64,000 bases of DNA, taken from NCBI GenBank assembly GCA_016280915.1, contig JAEEHQ010000054.1, forward strand, positions 1-64,000. The letters are read 5' to 3'. Every line of letters begins with the position of its first letter. Positions within the stretch are counted from its first letter, which is position 1. Below, piece by piece: positions 36,438 through 49,120 of this stretch. Source of the DNA: Bacteroidales bacterium. GTDB taxonomy: Bacteria > Bacteroidota > Bacteroidia > Bacteroidales > P3. The notes beneath the pieces were generated by a model. The model was not told the origin of the DNA. It saw only the letters and a program-made list of their open reading frames with translations, and made no database searches. The position numbers were made by a program, and so were the translations under genes.

Positions 36438-37178
36438 TTACATGAGGAAGTTGATGTCGTCGTTAAGACCATATTCCTTCGTGTTGGCCATGTTGGTCTT
36501 GAAGACCTTCATTTTGTTGGGCTTGCCGATGAGCGAGAGCTTTCCGTCCTCAAGCAGCAGGGCAGTAGCTTCGCGGATGGCGGCAACGGTGGCGTATGGG
36601 TTGACCATGATGTACTCTTTCAGGCGGTCATCGCGGGTTTCGCCACCATGTTTGGGATCGAAGAAATCGGTGTAGTGGGGATTGATTTGGAAGGGGACGA
36701 GTCCCATGCATTCAAAGCTGGAAGGTTCGACGATGGGCATGTCGTTGGTGGTGCAGAGGGTAGGGCCGGCCACATTGCTGCCTGCACTCCAACCCATGTA
36801 GGGCATGCCGTTCTTGGCGCGGCGGCTGATGGCCTGCATGAGGCCCAGTCGGTGAAGTTCTTTGACTAGATGGAAGGTGTTGCCCCCGCCTACGGCCACA
36901 CATTGGGCCTCGTAGACGGCCTTGACGGGGTCGGCATAGTGGTGTGTGCTGGTAAGTTTGACACCGAATTCGGCATAGACTTTCTTCACCTTGGCCTCAT
37001 AGGCATCGTAGGAGGCACGGAGACCGCCTTCAGCCAGGCTGACGCCGGCATAGGGGACAAAGAGTACCTTCTTGACATCATGACGTTTGCAGAAGTCGGC
37101 AATCATATCTTTGCACCAGCCAAGGTAGGCTTCGCCACGCATGGTGGAGTTGCTGATAAGGAGAAGGTTTTGTTTCAT
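36438..37178 (-). CDS. pepE: Dipeptidase E (peptidase S51)
   Basis: 246 aa; VGGGNTFHLVKEL, GWSAGSNVAGPTLCTTNDMPIV. Confidence 0.94.
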   Translation of the reverse strand: MKQNLLLISNSTMRGEAYLGWCKDMIADFCKRHDVKKVLFVPYAGVSLAEGGLRASYDAYEAKVKKVYAEFGVKLTSTHHYADPVKAVYEAQCVAVGGGNTFHLVKELHRLGLMQAISRRAKNGMPYMGWSAGSNVAGPTLCTTNDMPIVEPSSFECMGLVPFQINPHYTDFFDPKHGGETRDDRLKEYIMVNPYATVAAIREATALLLEDGKLSLIGKPNKMKVFKTNMANTKEYGLNDDINFLM

Positions 37179-37253
37179 ACTGATAATAATTGAGTAGTTA
37201 AAGTGTTAAATGATTTATTATTCTATTTGAAAGCCCTATTCAACCGGCTGACC

Positions 37254-39266
<2,013 letters not shown>

Positions 39267-39323
39267 CTATAAAAAAATATATTTTTCAATAGGAGACGGA
39301 ATAATCAAAAATTATTTGTATAT

Positions 39324-40268
39324 TTGCAAAAGAATATGATTAAACGAAGTGTGGCCATAATGCTGGTATTCACACTCTTGGGTGTTGCTCATGCCCAAGA
39401 GTTTAATTGTGCCGTGTCTGTCAACTATCAGAAACTGCTCAATACGACCCAGGCCTACGAGTCATCGGACAAAACGGTTTTCGATAACATGAAGCAGGCA
39501 CTGGAGGATTTCATCAACAATCGCCGATGGACCAATCTGGAGTTTGAACAACAGGAAAAGATAGATTGCTCGTTTAGTCTCATCCTTACCGAGCGTGCCA
39601 CGGCGAATGATTTCAAAGGACAGATATCAATTCAGATGCGCAGGCCTGTGTATAATTCAACTTATACGACAGGCTTGTTTAATTATGTTGAGTCGGCAGC
39701 TGACTTTTCCTTTTCTTATAATGAGAGTCAGCCATTGGATTACGACATGAACACCTACTACAGCAATCTCTCGTCGGCTGTTTCTTACTACTTGTACATC
39801 ATGTTAGGCATGTATTTCGACAGTTTCGCACCCAATGGTGGTGAGCCGTTCTACGAAGTGGCCCGCACCATCTGTCAGACCGCCGAGTCCAATGCCGCCT
39901 CCAATAAGGGTTGGACCAGCACTGGTAGCCAAAAGGCACGCTACTGGTTTATGGAGAACCACACCAATTCGGCTTATGCTGGCCTGCATTCGGTCTACTA
40001 CCAGTACCACCGCATGGGCCTGGACATGATGACCAAGGACCAGCCCCAAGCCCGCCAGAATATCATCGCTGCCCTGCAGGAGTTGCAGCGGGTGCAGAAA
40101 AGTCGTTCTAACCTGCTGTCGGTGCAGCAGTTTGTAGACGTGAAAATCTCAGAACTGGTGAGCATTTTCACCCCGGCCCCTCCTGATGAACAGAAGCAGG
40201 TGTACGATATCATCAAGGCGGTCAGCCCCATCAATGTTGTGAAATTAAAAGATTTTAATCAGAAATAA
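39324..40268 (+). CDS. porD: DUF4835 / PorD family T9SS-associated protein
   Basis: Signal peptide; QEFNCAVSVNYQKLLNTTQ...; family resemblance to DUF4835/PorD. Confidence 0.8.
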   Translation: MQKNMIKRSVAIMLVFTLLGVAHAQEFNCAVSVNYQKLLNTTQAYESSDKTVFDNMKQALEDFINNRRWTNLEFEQQEKIDCSFSLILTERATANDFKGQISIQMRRPVYNSTYTTGLFNYVESAADFSFSYNESQPLDYDMNTYYSNLSSAVSYYLYIMLGMYFDSFAPNGGEPFYEVARTICQTAESNAASNKGWTSTGSQKARYWFMENHTNSAYAGLHSVYYQYHRMGLDMMTKDQPQARQNIIAALQELQRVQKSRSNLLSVQQFVDVKISELVSIFTPAPPDEQKQVYDIIKAVSPINVVKLKDFNQK

Positions 40269-40289
40269 CTAACTTAAAAATAATATAAT

Positions 40290-41606
40290 ATGACTCAAAT
40301 TCCTATACAGAAAGAGGTAATCGACAAGATTGCTCAGCAAAACAAGATAGCCAACCCTGGTAAGGCTTCCATCCGTGAGATGCGTAAGATGATTCAGGAC
40401 GTTGAGAAAGAGACCGGTGTTCGCTTTGTGAAAATGGAGATGGGTATTCCGGGCCTCCCTGCTCCCCAGATTGGTGTCAACGCCCAAATCGAGGCGCTGA
40501 AGAAGGGCGTTGCCTCTATCTACCCTGAGATCTACGGCACGCCCGATTTCAAAAAGGAGGCAGCACGCTTTGTGAAGAATTTCCTCGACATCGATGTCAC
40601 CCCCGACTGCTGTGTTCCTACCGTTGGTTCCATGCAGGCAGGTTTCGCCAGTTTCCTGACTCTCACACGCTACGATGCCAAGAAGACCAAAGTCCTGTTT
40701 GTCGACCCAGGTTTCCCCGTGCAGAAACAGCAGTGCCGCGTGTTGGGCATCCCCATGAAGGCCTTCGACGTGTATGAGTACCGTGGCGACAAACTGCGCG
40801 ACAAATTGGAGGAAGAGCTGCACGACGGCGATGTCGCCTGCATGATTTTCTCCAGTCCCAACAATCCTGCTTGGTTCTGCTTCACCGACTATGAGCTGAA
40901 GATTATTGGTGAGGTCGCTAATAAGTATGGTGTCGTTGTTATTGAGGACTCTGCCTATTTCCTCATGGACTTCCGCAAGGACTATAGCGTTCCCGGTCAG
41001 CCTCCTTTCCAGCCCACTGTGGCCAAATATACCGACAAGTTCGTCATCATGATTTCCGGTTCCAAGTCCTTCAGCTATGCCGGTGAGCGTATCGCCATGA
41101 TGGTGGTGAGCCCCGCATTGTTCAATATGGAGTGTCCCGATTTAGGTCGTTTCTATAGCCAGACTCAGCTGGGTCGTGCCCTGATTTTCGGCACCCTCTA
41201 TTGCCTCAGCTCCGGTACCGCCCACTCTGTCCAGTATGCCATGGCTGCCATGCTCAAGGGCGCTAACGATGGCACCTTCAACTTCGTCAAGGATATTAAG
41301 GAGTATGGCGAGAAAGCCTGCATCATGAAGAAATACTTTACCGATAACGGTTTCTATATCGTTTATGACAAGGATATGGATGAAGATATTTCCGACGGTT
41401 TCTATTTTACCTTCTGCTATCCTGGTTTTGAGGGCGTAGACCTGCTCAACGAGCTGATTCGTTATGGCATCAGCGCTATCTCCTTGGATATCACCGGCAG
41501 CCATAAGCAGGGCATCCGTGCATGTGTGGCTCTGGTGCTGCGCGACCAGTTCCCCGACCTCAAGGCTCGCCTGGAGAAGTTCCATGCCGACCATCCTATC
41601 AAGTAG
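40290..41606 (+). CDS. PLP-dependent aminotransferase
   Basis: 438 aa; SSPNNPAWFCFTDYELKII, MISGSKSFSYAGERIAMMV. Confidence 0.9.
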   Translation: MTQIPIQKEVIDKIAQQNKIANPGKASIREMRKMIQDVEKETGVRFVKMEMGIPGLPAPQIGVNAQIEALKKGVASIYPEIYGTPDFKKEAARFVKNFLDIDVTPDCCVPTVGSMQAGFASFLTLTRYDAKKTKVLFVDPGFPVQKQQCRVLGIPMKAFDVYEYRGDKLRDKLEEELHDGDVACMIFSSPNNPAWFCFTDYELKIIGEVANKYGVVVIEDSAYFLMDFRKDYSVPGQPPFQPTVAKYTDKFVIMISGSKSFSYAGERIAMMVVSPALFNMECPDLGRFYSQTQLGRALIFGTLYCLSSGTAHSVQYAMAAMLKGANDGTFNFVKDIKEYGEKACIMKKYFTDNGFYIVYDKDMDEDISDGFYFTFCYPGFEGVDLLNELIRYGISAISLDITGSHKQGIRACVALVLRDQFPDLKARLEKFHADHPIK

Positions 41607-41618
41607 GTCATTATCGAC

Positions 41619-41658
41619 AAAAAAAGGAGGCTCTTCCATTGGAGGAGCCTCCTTTTTT
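41619..41658. terminator. Bidirectional intrinsic terminator
   Basis: AAAAAAAGGAGGCTCTTCCATTGGAGGAGCCTCCTTTTTTT. Confidence 0.9.
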
Positions 41659-41671
41659 TAGTTAGTGCAGC

Positions 41672-44044
41672 TTAGTGCTTGATGATTTTATGGCTGCTGC
41701 CGCCTATCTTTAGGTAAAAAATACCTTGTGGTAGCTGACTGAGGTCTAAGACCGTCTTGCCGGCACATTCTTGCTCAAGAATGAGGCGGCCTGTGATGTC
41801 GTACAGTTGGATGGTTCCAGCGGGACAATTGTCAATGGTGATGGTGGAGTGGAATGGATTGGGATAAACCTTGCAGTCGCTCCCCTCCACTTTGTCAATG
41901 TCAACGGGATAGTTGCTTTCATAGCAGCCAAGGTCTATATAGCCCTCACGGCATCGAATAGAGTGGTCGAGGTCTCCGTCCAGTATGCTTTCAGGTAGCC
42001 GTGTCCCTGCATTGATGCAGATGGATCCGCGCTGAAGCCGATAATCTTTTGGGTCATTCAGGCCGGCCAAACCGCGGTTGCCAGTTTGGATAAATCTGGG
42101 GCCATCTTCATTGTTGCTGCTCAGTCTCACCCAGGTGCTGTCCACAAAAGCAGTGTCGCTCTCCAGGCCGCAGTAGCGAATGGCGGTATCCAGAAGCTCT
42201 ACATAGGATCGCATGGTGGTGTCGTTATTCCAAACGATATTGTTGATGAAGGTGTTGCGCTTGTGGTGAAAGGCAACGCCTGTGCCGGTATTGCTGACAA
42301 TATCGCTGTTCACCACTCGGCTTCTGGCCTTCAATCTCAAAACGCATTCAGCATTGTTGTTGTTCACCAAACTCTGGCGCAAGGTGCCATCCTCCAGTTG
42401 GCAGATGGTAGGGGCTTGGTTGCCTTCGATGATACTCATGCGCACCCTACTATCGCTGAGGTTCAAGATGGAGCCACTATCGCTTTGGCAGTTGCGCACA
42501 ACAAGGTAGTCGCCTTGCACTTGCCCATTCAGGGTGATGCAGTTTCCTGTGGGGCTGTAGCCGTTCTGCAATGTGATGTCAATGAGACGGATGTTGTTCG
42601 TGTTAGAATTATGCCGGGCAAATAGGATACTGCGTTGCCCCTGGCCGTCAAGGATTGCAGGGTGCAGTTTGGCATCTCGTTGGCTTGCTGTGGTCTCGGT
42701 TCCGGCAAAACCGCCGATAAGGGTCGCGGGATTGGCGATTTGAAAGGCATACTCGGCATTGGTGTCTCCAAAGTAGGTGCCCTCTTTTATCCAAATGTCG
42801 CGATTGACTAAATCGTTGAGTTTGATGGCTGCATTGAGATTACTGTTGGCCTCTCCCCACGAGGTACCGTTGCCGTCGCCGTCGGGCGAAACATAAAAAC
42901 GGTTCAGGTGGCCGTCCCAGCCCGATGGCTTGATGTTGATGGACATGGCATGGTTGGATGTGTAGCCACACATGGTGGTGAGGGTGTAGAAACCGTCGCA
43001 ATAGCCGCCCCAACCCCAGTTGAAGTGGTATTGGTCGTTGTCGTTGTAGCCATCCAGCACGAAGGCGTGTCCTCCCTCGTCGTTGACGCCAGAATATTCA
43101 ATCGGTCGGGAATTGTCAATCTCATTCCTGATCAATGCAATCCACAAAGAGTCATTATTCAATGACAATCTATTGTAATATTCTACGTCCGTGTATCCGA
43201 AATATTTGTACCCTTCTGGCAGCTTTTCCGAGTGGGCTCCGCTGCCGCTGGGGTGTCCTGCATGCTGATAGGTCATGTTTACCACGATACCGCAGTGGTA
43301 ACAGAGGCGCGAGACCATGTCGATTACATTATCGTCCGATCTGTAATTCACCTCATCGGGCATCAAGGAGTAGTCGTAATCCACCGTGTCGAAGTTAACA
43401 CCCAACTGTCCGTAGGCTTCGTGGACATAGAACTTATGTCCAAATCCACGAGAAGGATATTGATAATAACGGATGATTTGTGCCATAGCAGTGGCCACAC
43501 AACCCACTACCACATGGTAACCATTCATAATGGGGCAATACCTGTTGTAGCCGTATCCCTGCTCCCATGTCGAGGTCAGTAGGTAGTTGTTACTTTTTGG
43601 GGTAAGGACGCTGGGCCTGTTGTCTTGTGTCAACTCATCCCACCTTTTTTTGAAGGATGGGTTTTCGGGGGCGTTGTCTCGGATGCCTGCTTCTATCTCT
43701 TGGGCGCATTGTTTCATCCATGCCGCCATGTTGCTCGGCAGTTGCCGGTCGTCGTAGCTGCCGTTTGCCGAGAAGCCGATGATTGGGGCACAGCGGTCGT
43801 CGGCACTCACTATTACAAAGCCTTCGTCACCCAGGTTGAATATGTAATAACAATTGGTTTGCTGGTTGTCTGTGCCTTTGAAACCAACTGTTTTATAGAG
43901 CGTCATGGGGACATTCTTATGAAAGCCCTCTTGCTCTTGCAGAAAATTCCATCCTGCCTTTTGCGCTGTTTTTATATCAACAGGGGCAGCCAGCGACATG
44001 GAACATAATAGCAACAAACTGACAAATAGTGCTAAGCGATACAT
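41672..44044 (-). CDS. C10 family (SpeB/PrtT-like) cysteine protease fused to beta-helix and T9SS type A sorting domain
   Basis: VVVGCVATAMAQIIRYYQYP nucleophile motif; GGHAFVLDGYNDNDQYHFNWGWGG; mid-region beta-helix; C-terminus VYPNPFHSTITIDNC...LSQLPQGIFYLKIG. Confidence 0.9.
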   Translation of the reverse strand: MYRLALFVSLLLLCSMSLAAPVDIKTAQKAGWNFLQEQEGFHKNVPMTLYKTVGFKGTDNQQTNCYYIFNLGDEGFVIVSADDRCAPIIGFSANGSYDDRQLPSNMAAWMKQCAQEIEAGIRDNAPENPSFKKRWDELTQDNRPSVLTPKSNNYLLTSTWEQGYGYNRYCPIMNGYHVVVGCVATAMAQIIRYYQYPSRGFGHKFYVHEAYGQLGVNFDTVDYDYSLMPDEVNYRSDDNVIDMVSRLCYHCGIVVNMTYQHAGHPSGSGAHSEKLPEGYKYFGYTDVEYYNRLSLNNDSLWIALIRNEIDNSRPIEYSGVNDEGGHAFVLDGYNDNDQYHFNWGWGGYCDGFYTLTTMCGYTSNHAMSINIKPSGWDGHLNRFYVSPDGDGNGTSWGEANSNLNAAIKLNDLVNRDIWIKEGTYFGDTNAEYAFQIANPATLIGGFAGTETTASQRDAKLHPAILDGQGQRSILFARHNSNTNNIRLIDITLQNGYSPTGNCITLNGQVQGDYLVVRNCQSDSGSILNLSDSRVRMSIIEGNQAPTICQLEDGTLRQSLVNNNNAECVLRLKARSRVVNSDIVSNTGTGVAFHHKRNTFINNIVWNNDTTMRSYVELLDTAIRYCGLESDTAFVDSTWVRLSSNNEDGPRFIQTGNRGLAGLNDPKDYRLQRGSICINAGTRLPESILDGDLDHSIRCREGYIDLGCYESNYPVDIDKVEGSDCKVYPNPFHSTITIDNCPAGTIQLYDITGRLILEQECAGKTVLDLSQLPQGIFYLKIGGSSHKIIKH

Positions 44045-44079
44045 GTGTAATTTGTTTGAAATGTACTACGTTTAGTACA

Positions 44080-45012
44080 CTATAACTTCAAATACTTGCG
44101 CACATGGTCGAAGACGATGTCGGCACGTATGTCAAAGGCCTCACGAGAAGCATATCCGATATGGGGGACGCAAACACAGTTGGGTGCATTAAGCAGAGGA
44201 TGGTTGGAGGCCAGCGGGGGTTCGGTCTCATAAACGTCAAATCCAGCACCCTGTAGGGTACCCTCTTTCAGGGCTGCCGCTACGGCATCTATGTCGCAAA
44301 CATTGCCACGGGCCGTATTGATTAGCAAGGCGGTAGGCTTCATTAGTTTCAGTTGCTCGGCACCAATCAAGTGGTTTGTTTCGCCATTGAGGGGAACATG
44401 CAGGGTGACAATGTCGCTCTCTTTGAGCAGCTGCTCCAGGTTGACATAGGAGGCTCCCAGTGCCTTCACCTCTTCGTGCTCGCTGCGGTTGTATGCCAAT
44501 ACTTTGCTGCCGAAGGCATTGAGCAGTCGGATGACGGCAGTTCCAATGGCTCCTGTTCCCACAACACCAACTGTCTTGCCTTTCAATTCACGTCCCAGAT
44601 ACATGCCCCTTCCTTCGCCGCGGCGGATGGTGCCGTCGAAGTGGGTTACCTGGCGCAGCAGGTCCAGCATGAGTCCAACGGCCAGTTCGCTCACTGCCGT
44701 AGTGGAATAGCCTGCGGCATTTTGGACGGTTATTTGGTGCTCCTTGCAATAGGCCAGGTCAATATGGTCCAAACCTGTGAATGCCACCGATAGGTATTTG
44801 AGCTTAGGGCATTGTTGCAAGACGGTGTCGGGCAGCTTGATGTTGGAAATAACGGCCACATCGGCATCTCTCATTCGTTCTGCCAGTGTGGCGGGGTCTT
44901 CCTTGCGGTCCATATAGTAGTTGAAGACATGACCTTTGGTGGCGAATTCCTTCTTTAGTTCTTCAAAATGCTCCAGGCTGATGCCTAAGGGCTCTACACA
45001 AGTAATTTTCAT
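44080..45012 (-). CDS. D-2-hydroxyacid dehydrogenase family protein
   Basis: GKTVGVVGTGAIGTAVIRLLNAFGSKVLAYN; INTARGNVCDIDAV. Confidence 0.9.
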   Translation of the reverse strand: MKITCVEPLGISLEHFEELKKEFATKGHVFNYYMDRKEDPATLAERMRDADVAVISNIKLPDTVLQQCPKLKYLSVAFTGLDHIDLAYCKEHQITVQNAAGYSTTAVSELAVGLMLDLLRQVTHFDGTIRRGEGRGMYLGRELKGKTVGVVGTGAIGTAVIRLLNAFGSKVLAYNRSEHEEVKALGASYVNLEQLLKESDIVTLHVPLNGETNHLIGAEQLKLMKPTALLINTARGNVCDIDAVAAALKEGTLQGAGFDVYETEPPLASNHPLLNAPNCVCVPHIGYASREAFDIRADIVFDHVRKYLKL

Positions 45013-45027
45013 GGTTTATTATTGTTT

Positions 45028-45594
45028 TTATTTCTTTTTCTTGACACTGAAGCCGAATCCGCCGATTTTCTCGCCCAGACCATAATATTTGCCATGCGAG
45101 AATGCCAGGGGTTTGGCGTGGTTCAGTTGAAAGGCACCCGTGCCTTTGTCTATTAGCTTGTCTTCGGCGTTGATGGCTACGACATTGGCCAGAAACATGT
45201 CGTGGCTGCCCAGCGGCCGAATGTCCACCACTTTGCATTCGATGTTGAGCGGGCTTTCTGCTATGAGGGGAGCCTGGACAACCTGTCCTTTCTCTGGGGT
45301 CAGATGCATCTCCTTGAATTTGTTGTAGTCCTTGCCGCTACGCACGCCACACCAGTCTGTGGCTCTGGCCAAGTCTTCTGTGGTTAAGTTGATGACAAAC
45401 TCGCCTGTCCGTTTGATGATTTCATAGGAGTGGCGCTCGTGGCGTACCGATATATAGCACATGGGCGGGTCACTGCAAACAGTGCCCGTCCATGCTATCG
45501 TCAGTATGTTGTAGTTCTCGGGTTGGTCGCCGCAACTCACCATGACGGCAGGCAGCGGGTAGATGAGTGTTCCTGGTTTGAATGGAACTTTCAT
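45028..45594 (-). CDS. Flavin reductase family protein
   Basis: NILTIAWTGTVCSDPPMCYISVRHERHSYEIIKRTGEFVINL. Confidence 0.9.
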   Translation of the reverse strand: MKVPFKPGTLIYPLPAVMVSCGDQPENYNILTIAWTGTVCSDPPMCYISVRHERHSYEIIKRTGEFVINLTTEDLARATDWCGVRSGKDYNKFKEMHLTPEKGQVVQAPLIAESPLNIECKVVDIRPLGSHDMFLANVVAINAEDKLIDKGTGAFQLNHAKPLAFSHGKYYGLGEKIGGFGFSVKKKK

Positions 45595-45600
45595 TGGCTG

Positions 45601-47049
45601 TTATTCTTTAAATTTTTTCTCTAACTCGTCAATCCAGTAGCGGAATTGCTTGTCGGTCTCAGCAAGGTTGGCCACGGTCTTGCAGGCGTGCAGCACGGTG
45701 GCGTGGTCTTTGTTGCCACATTGCAGTCCGATGATGGCAAGTGACGACTTGGTCATCTTTTTGGCAAAATACATGGTCAGCTGACGAGCTTGAACGATTT
45801 CGCGTTTGCGGGTGCGCGACTGGATGCTGTCGATGGGGATGTTAAAGTAGTCGCAGACAACCTTCTGAATGTAGTCGATGGTGACTTCGCGGTTGGTACT
45901 CTTAACGAATTTGTCCACCATCTGGCGGGCCAGGTCGAGGGTGATGTCGCGGCGGTTGAGGGAGGATTGAGCCATCAGGGAGATGAGCGCGCCTTCCAGC
46001 TCGCGGACATTGGTGTTTATATTGTATGCAATATATTCTATTACCTCTTCCGGCATCTCCACTCCGTCATTCTGGAGCTTCTGTTTCAGGATCTTCATGC
46101 GGGTCTCCACGTCGGGAGCCAGCAACTCGGCAGCCAGGCCCCATTTCAGACGCGAAGTCAGTCTGGTCTCAAGTCCCTGCAGCTCGCTGGGGGCTTTGTC
46201 GCTGGTGATAATCAGTTGCTTTCCGGCCTGGTGTAGGGTGTTGAAGATATGAAAGAACGCCTCCTGTGTGCGGGTGGCTTTGTTGGCCCAGAACTGAATG
46301 TCGTCGACAATCAGCACGTCCACCATCTCGTAGAAATGAACAAAGTCGCTGGTAGTGCCGTTGCGTCCGGCATCCTGATATTGTTGCATGAACTGCTCAG
46401 AGGTTACGTACAAGACAATCTTCTCGGGGTGCAGTTCTTTGGTCTTCAGGCCGATGGCATTGGCCAGATGGGTTTTGCCCAAGCCCACACCGCCATGCAA
46501 CATCAGTGGGTTGAAGGCTGTCTTGCCAGGATTCTCAGCCACGGCATAGCCAGCAGCACGTGCCAGTCTGTTGCATTCGCCTTCCACGAAGTTGTGCAGG
46601 GTGTAGGACGAACTCAATTGCGGGTTGATTCGCACCTTCTGGATGCCCGGAATGACAAAGGGGTTGGGAAACTCACGGCTTTCTTCGCGGTTGAGGTTCA
46701 TGGGGACCTCCTTGGGTCTGTTGAGGATCATCGGCCTGCCCATGGAAGGGATGCGGGTGGTAATGGGGGACTCCGAAATGCTCGTGTCCATTACGATACT
46801 ATATTGTAGGCATGCGTTGGGTCCCAGCGTCAGACGGATGGCATCTTTCAGCAACTCGGCATAGTTCTGTTCAAGCCATTCATAAAAGAACTGACTGGGT
46901 ACCTGTATGATAAGCGTCGTACCGTCCAACTTAACGGGGACGATAGGCTCAAACCAAGTGCTGAAAACCTTCTCGTTCTCTTTGCCTGCTAAATTGTCCT
47001 TGATAAAGCTCAGGCACTCTTCCCATACTCTCTGATAATCTTTCTCCAT
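45601..47049 (-). CDS. dnaA: Chromosomal replication initiator DnaA
   Basis: 482 aa; NPLMLHGGVGLGKTHLANAIG, VDVLIVDDIQFW, C-terminal GNKDHATVLHACKTV. Confidence 0.98.
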   Translation of the reverse strand: MEKDYQRVWEECLSFIKDNLAGKENEKVFSTWFEPIVPVKLDGTTLIIQVPSQFFYEWLEQNYAELLKDAIRLTLGPNACLQYSIVMDTSISESPITTRIPSMGRPMILNRPKEVPMNLNREESREFPNPFVIPGIQKVRINPQLSSSYTLHNFVEGECNRLARAAGYAVAENPGKTAFNPLMLHGGVGLGKTHLANAIGLKTKELHPEKIVLYVTSEQFMQQYQDAGRNGTTSDFVHFYEMVDVLIVDDIQFWANKATRTQEAFFHIFNTLHQAGKQLIITSDKAPSELQGLETRLTSRLKWGLAAELLAPDVETRMKILKQKLQNDGVEMPEEVIEYIAYNINTNVRELEGALISLMAQSSLNRRDITLDLARQMVDKFVKSTNREVTIDYIQKVVCDYFNIPIDSIQSRTRKREIVQARQLTMYFAKKMTKSSLAIIGLQCGNKDHATVLHACKTVANLAETDKQFRYWIDELEKKFKE

Positions 47050-47856
47050 ATTGTTTTGTCTGTTCTTATCTCTTGTTACTGTTTTTGTATCACTTATGAG
47101 TACTCCTCATTTTTTTGTTTACAATGCAAAGGTGCAACAATTTTATCACCCATGTGTGTGAAAAAATATTTTATTTATGTCAATTTTTTTTTGTAAAGCA
47201 ACACCGACTTTTCTCTCCTTTATTTATGCTTTTAAAATCCAAAAAACTGAAAAATAGCCATTTTAATTTTTTTTGGCTTTTTTTTGCCTTTAAATATACG
47301 ATTTTTCTTCCAATAGTAGTCGACTTTTTTCATTTTTTTTACCTTTATGTTGAGAAAAAGTTGATATCTGACACAACTCGTTGAAATCGAATTTTCTATT
47401 TGTTGATAACTTTGTAACGTATTGAAATACTATAATTTATTCATAATAATCTGATAATCAAAATTGAGTGAAATACCCACTTTTTACTAAGCGTCTCGTT
47501 CTGAAACACATGGCATTTTATTCACATTTAGCGGTTGACAATTTAATGTTTTTCAACACCCGTTTCCCATTAGAAAAATGCTATGAAAAACCACCTCAAA
47601 ATGGTTTGTTATTGCCCTCTTCCTCATTTTTCCCTTTGAGGAAGCCCGATTTTTTAACAATAATCATCTCCGTGTGCCTTTTTGCTTCAGCCGACTCTTC
47701 TTTCCCTGTCCGGTATCGGTATCGGCTTAGCCCCCGTTCCCCCAAACAACCTTTCGTCTTCCCAACTTCATGGGTGTTGGGGGGTGTTATTTCATTGTCA
47801 CTATCCCCTCGTGGAATTTTTTTTATTAAAAAGGTATATAATATAAAAAAAAAGAG

Positions 47857-47864
47857 TAATTTTG
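47857..47864 (+). promoter_or_regulatory. -7 box of serC promoter
   Basis: TAATTTTG matching TANNTTTG. Confidence 0.5.
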
Positions 47865-47926
47865 CAAACGGTTTTGAACCTAAAAAACAAACAAAAAACA
47901 ATATAAATAACTTAAATTCAAATCAA

Positions 47927-49030
47927 ATGAACAAAGCTCATAATTTTAATGCAGGTCCTTGCCCCCTGCCTAAAGAGGCTGTTGAATCCACCATCGCAGC
48001 TATCCGTAACTTCGACAACACCGGTGTCGGCCTTATGGAAATCTCTCACCGTACTCCTGGTTGGGAGCGCGTTATGGCTGAGACCCGCCAGCTCTGGCGT
48101 GATCTGATGAACATCCCTGAGGATTACGAGATTCTCTTCCTCGGCGGTGGTGCCAGCACCCTGTTCCTCGATATCCCCGCTAACTTCCTCAACAAGAAGG
48201 CTGCTTATCTCCAGACTGGTGTTTGGGCTAAGAAAGCTGTCAAAGAAGCCAAACTCTTCGGCCCCGTCGAGGTCGTTGCATCCAGCGAGGACAAGACTTA
48301 CAGCTACGTCCCCAAGAACTATACCATCCCCACCGATGCCGACTATTTCCACATCACTACCAACAATACCATCTATGGTACCGAGATTAAGTATGATATG
48401 GATTGCCCCGTGAAGCTGATTGCCGACATGAGCTCCGATATTATGAGCCGTCCCGTCGACGTCACCAAGTATGCTTGCATCTATGGTGGTGCCCAGAAGA
48501 ACGTTGGCCCTGCCGGTGTCACTTTCGTTATCGTTCGTAAGGACCTCCTCGGTCAGATTACCGACCGTCAGTACATGAACCCCCTGCCCACCATGGTTGA
48601 TTTCCGCACCCATGCCGCAGCCGAGGCTAAGAACATCTCCATGTTCAACACTCCTCCTGTGCTCCCCATCTTCGTCATGCACGAGACCCTGAAGTGGGTG
48701 AAATACACCGTCGGTGGTCTGGATATTATGAACGCTTACAACACCAAGAAATCCAACATGCTCTATGAGGAAATCGACCGTAACAGCCTCTTCCGCGGCA
48801 CCGCTGCCAAGGAAGACCGTTCCATCATGAACCACTGCTTCGTCATGGCTGAGGGTCGCGAGAACCTCCAGGACGAGTTCATGGCCTTCGCTAAGGAGCG
48901 CCAGATGGTGGGTATCAAGGGTCACCGTAGCGTGGGTGGTTTCCGCGCTTCCCTCTACAACGCCGTCACCATCGAGGACGTTGAGGCCCTTATCCAGTGC
49001 ATGCAGGACTTCGAGAAACTCCACAAATAA
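47927..49030 (+). CDS. serC: Phosphoserine aminotransferase
   Basis: [22 protein letters not shown]...[14 protein letters not shown]...[18 protein letters not shown]. The upstream ORF extension to 47468 is rejected. Confidence 0.96.
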   Translation: MNKAHNFNAGPCPLPKEAVESTIAAIRNFDNTGVGLMEISHRTPGWERVMAETRQLWRDLMNIPEDYEILFLGGGASTLFLDIPANFLNKKAAYLQTGVWAKKAVKEAKLFGPVEVVASSEDKTYSYVPKNYTIPTDADYFHITTNNTIYGTEIKYDMDCPVKLIADMSSDIMSRPVDVTKYACIYGGAQKNVGPAGVTFVIVRKDLLGQITDRQYMNPLPTMVDFRTHAAAEAKNISMFNTPPVLPIFVMHETLKWVKYTVGGLDIMNAYNTKKSNMLYEEIDRNSLFRGTAAKEDRSIMNHCFVMAEGRENLQDEFMAFAKERQMVGIKGHRSVGGFRASLYNAVTIEDVEALIQCMQDFEKLHK

Positions 49031-49120
49031 GAATTTATTAACACCAAGACTCTCCGGACTCCCTGGCCTCCCCAGGCGTTCGGAGGGTCTTCTATAAATC
49101 ATTAAACCCCAATAACTATA

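Noticed and set aside
47468-47926. N-terminal extension of serC ORF
   Set aside because: The region is AT-rich intergenic sequence with a promoter box at 47857; the SerC homology starts at [13 protein letters not shown].
47918-49102. 394-aa minus-strand ORF
   Set aside because: Antisense to serC.
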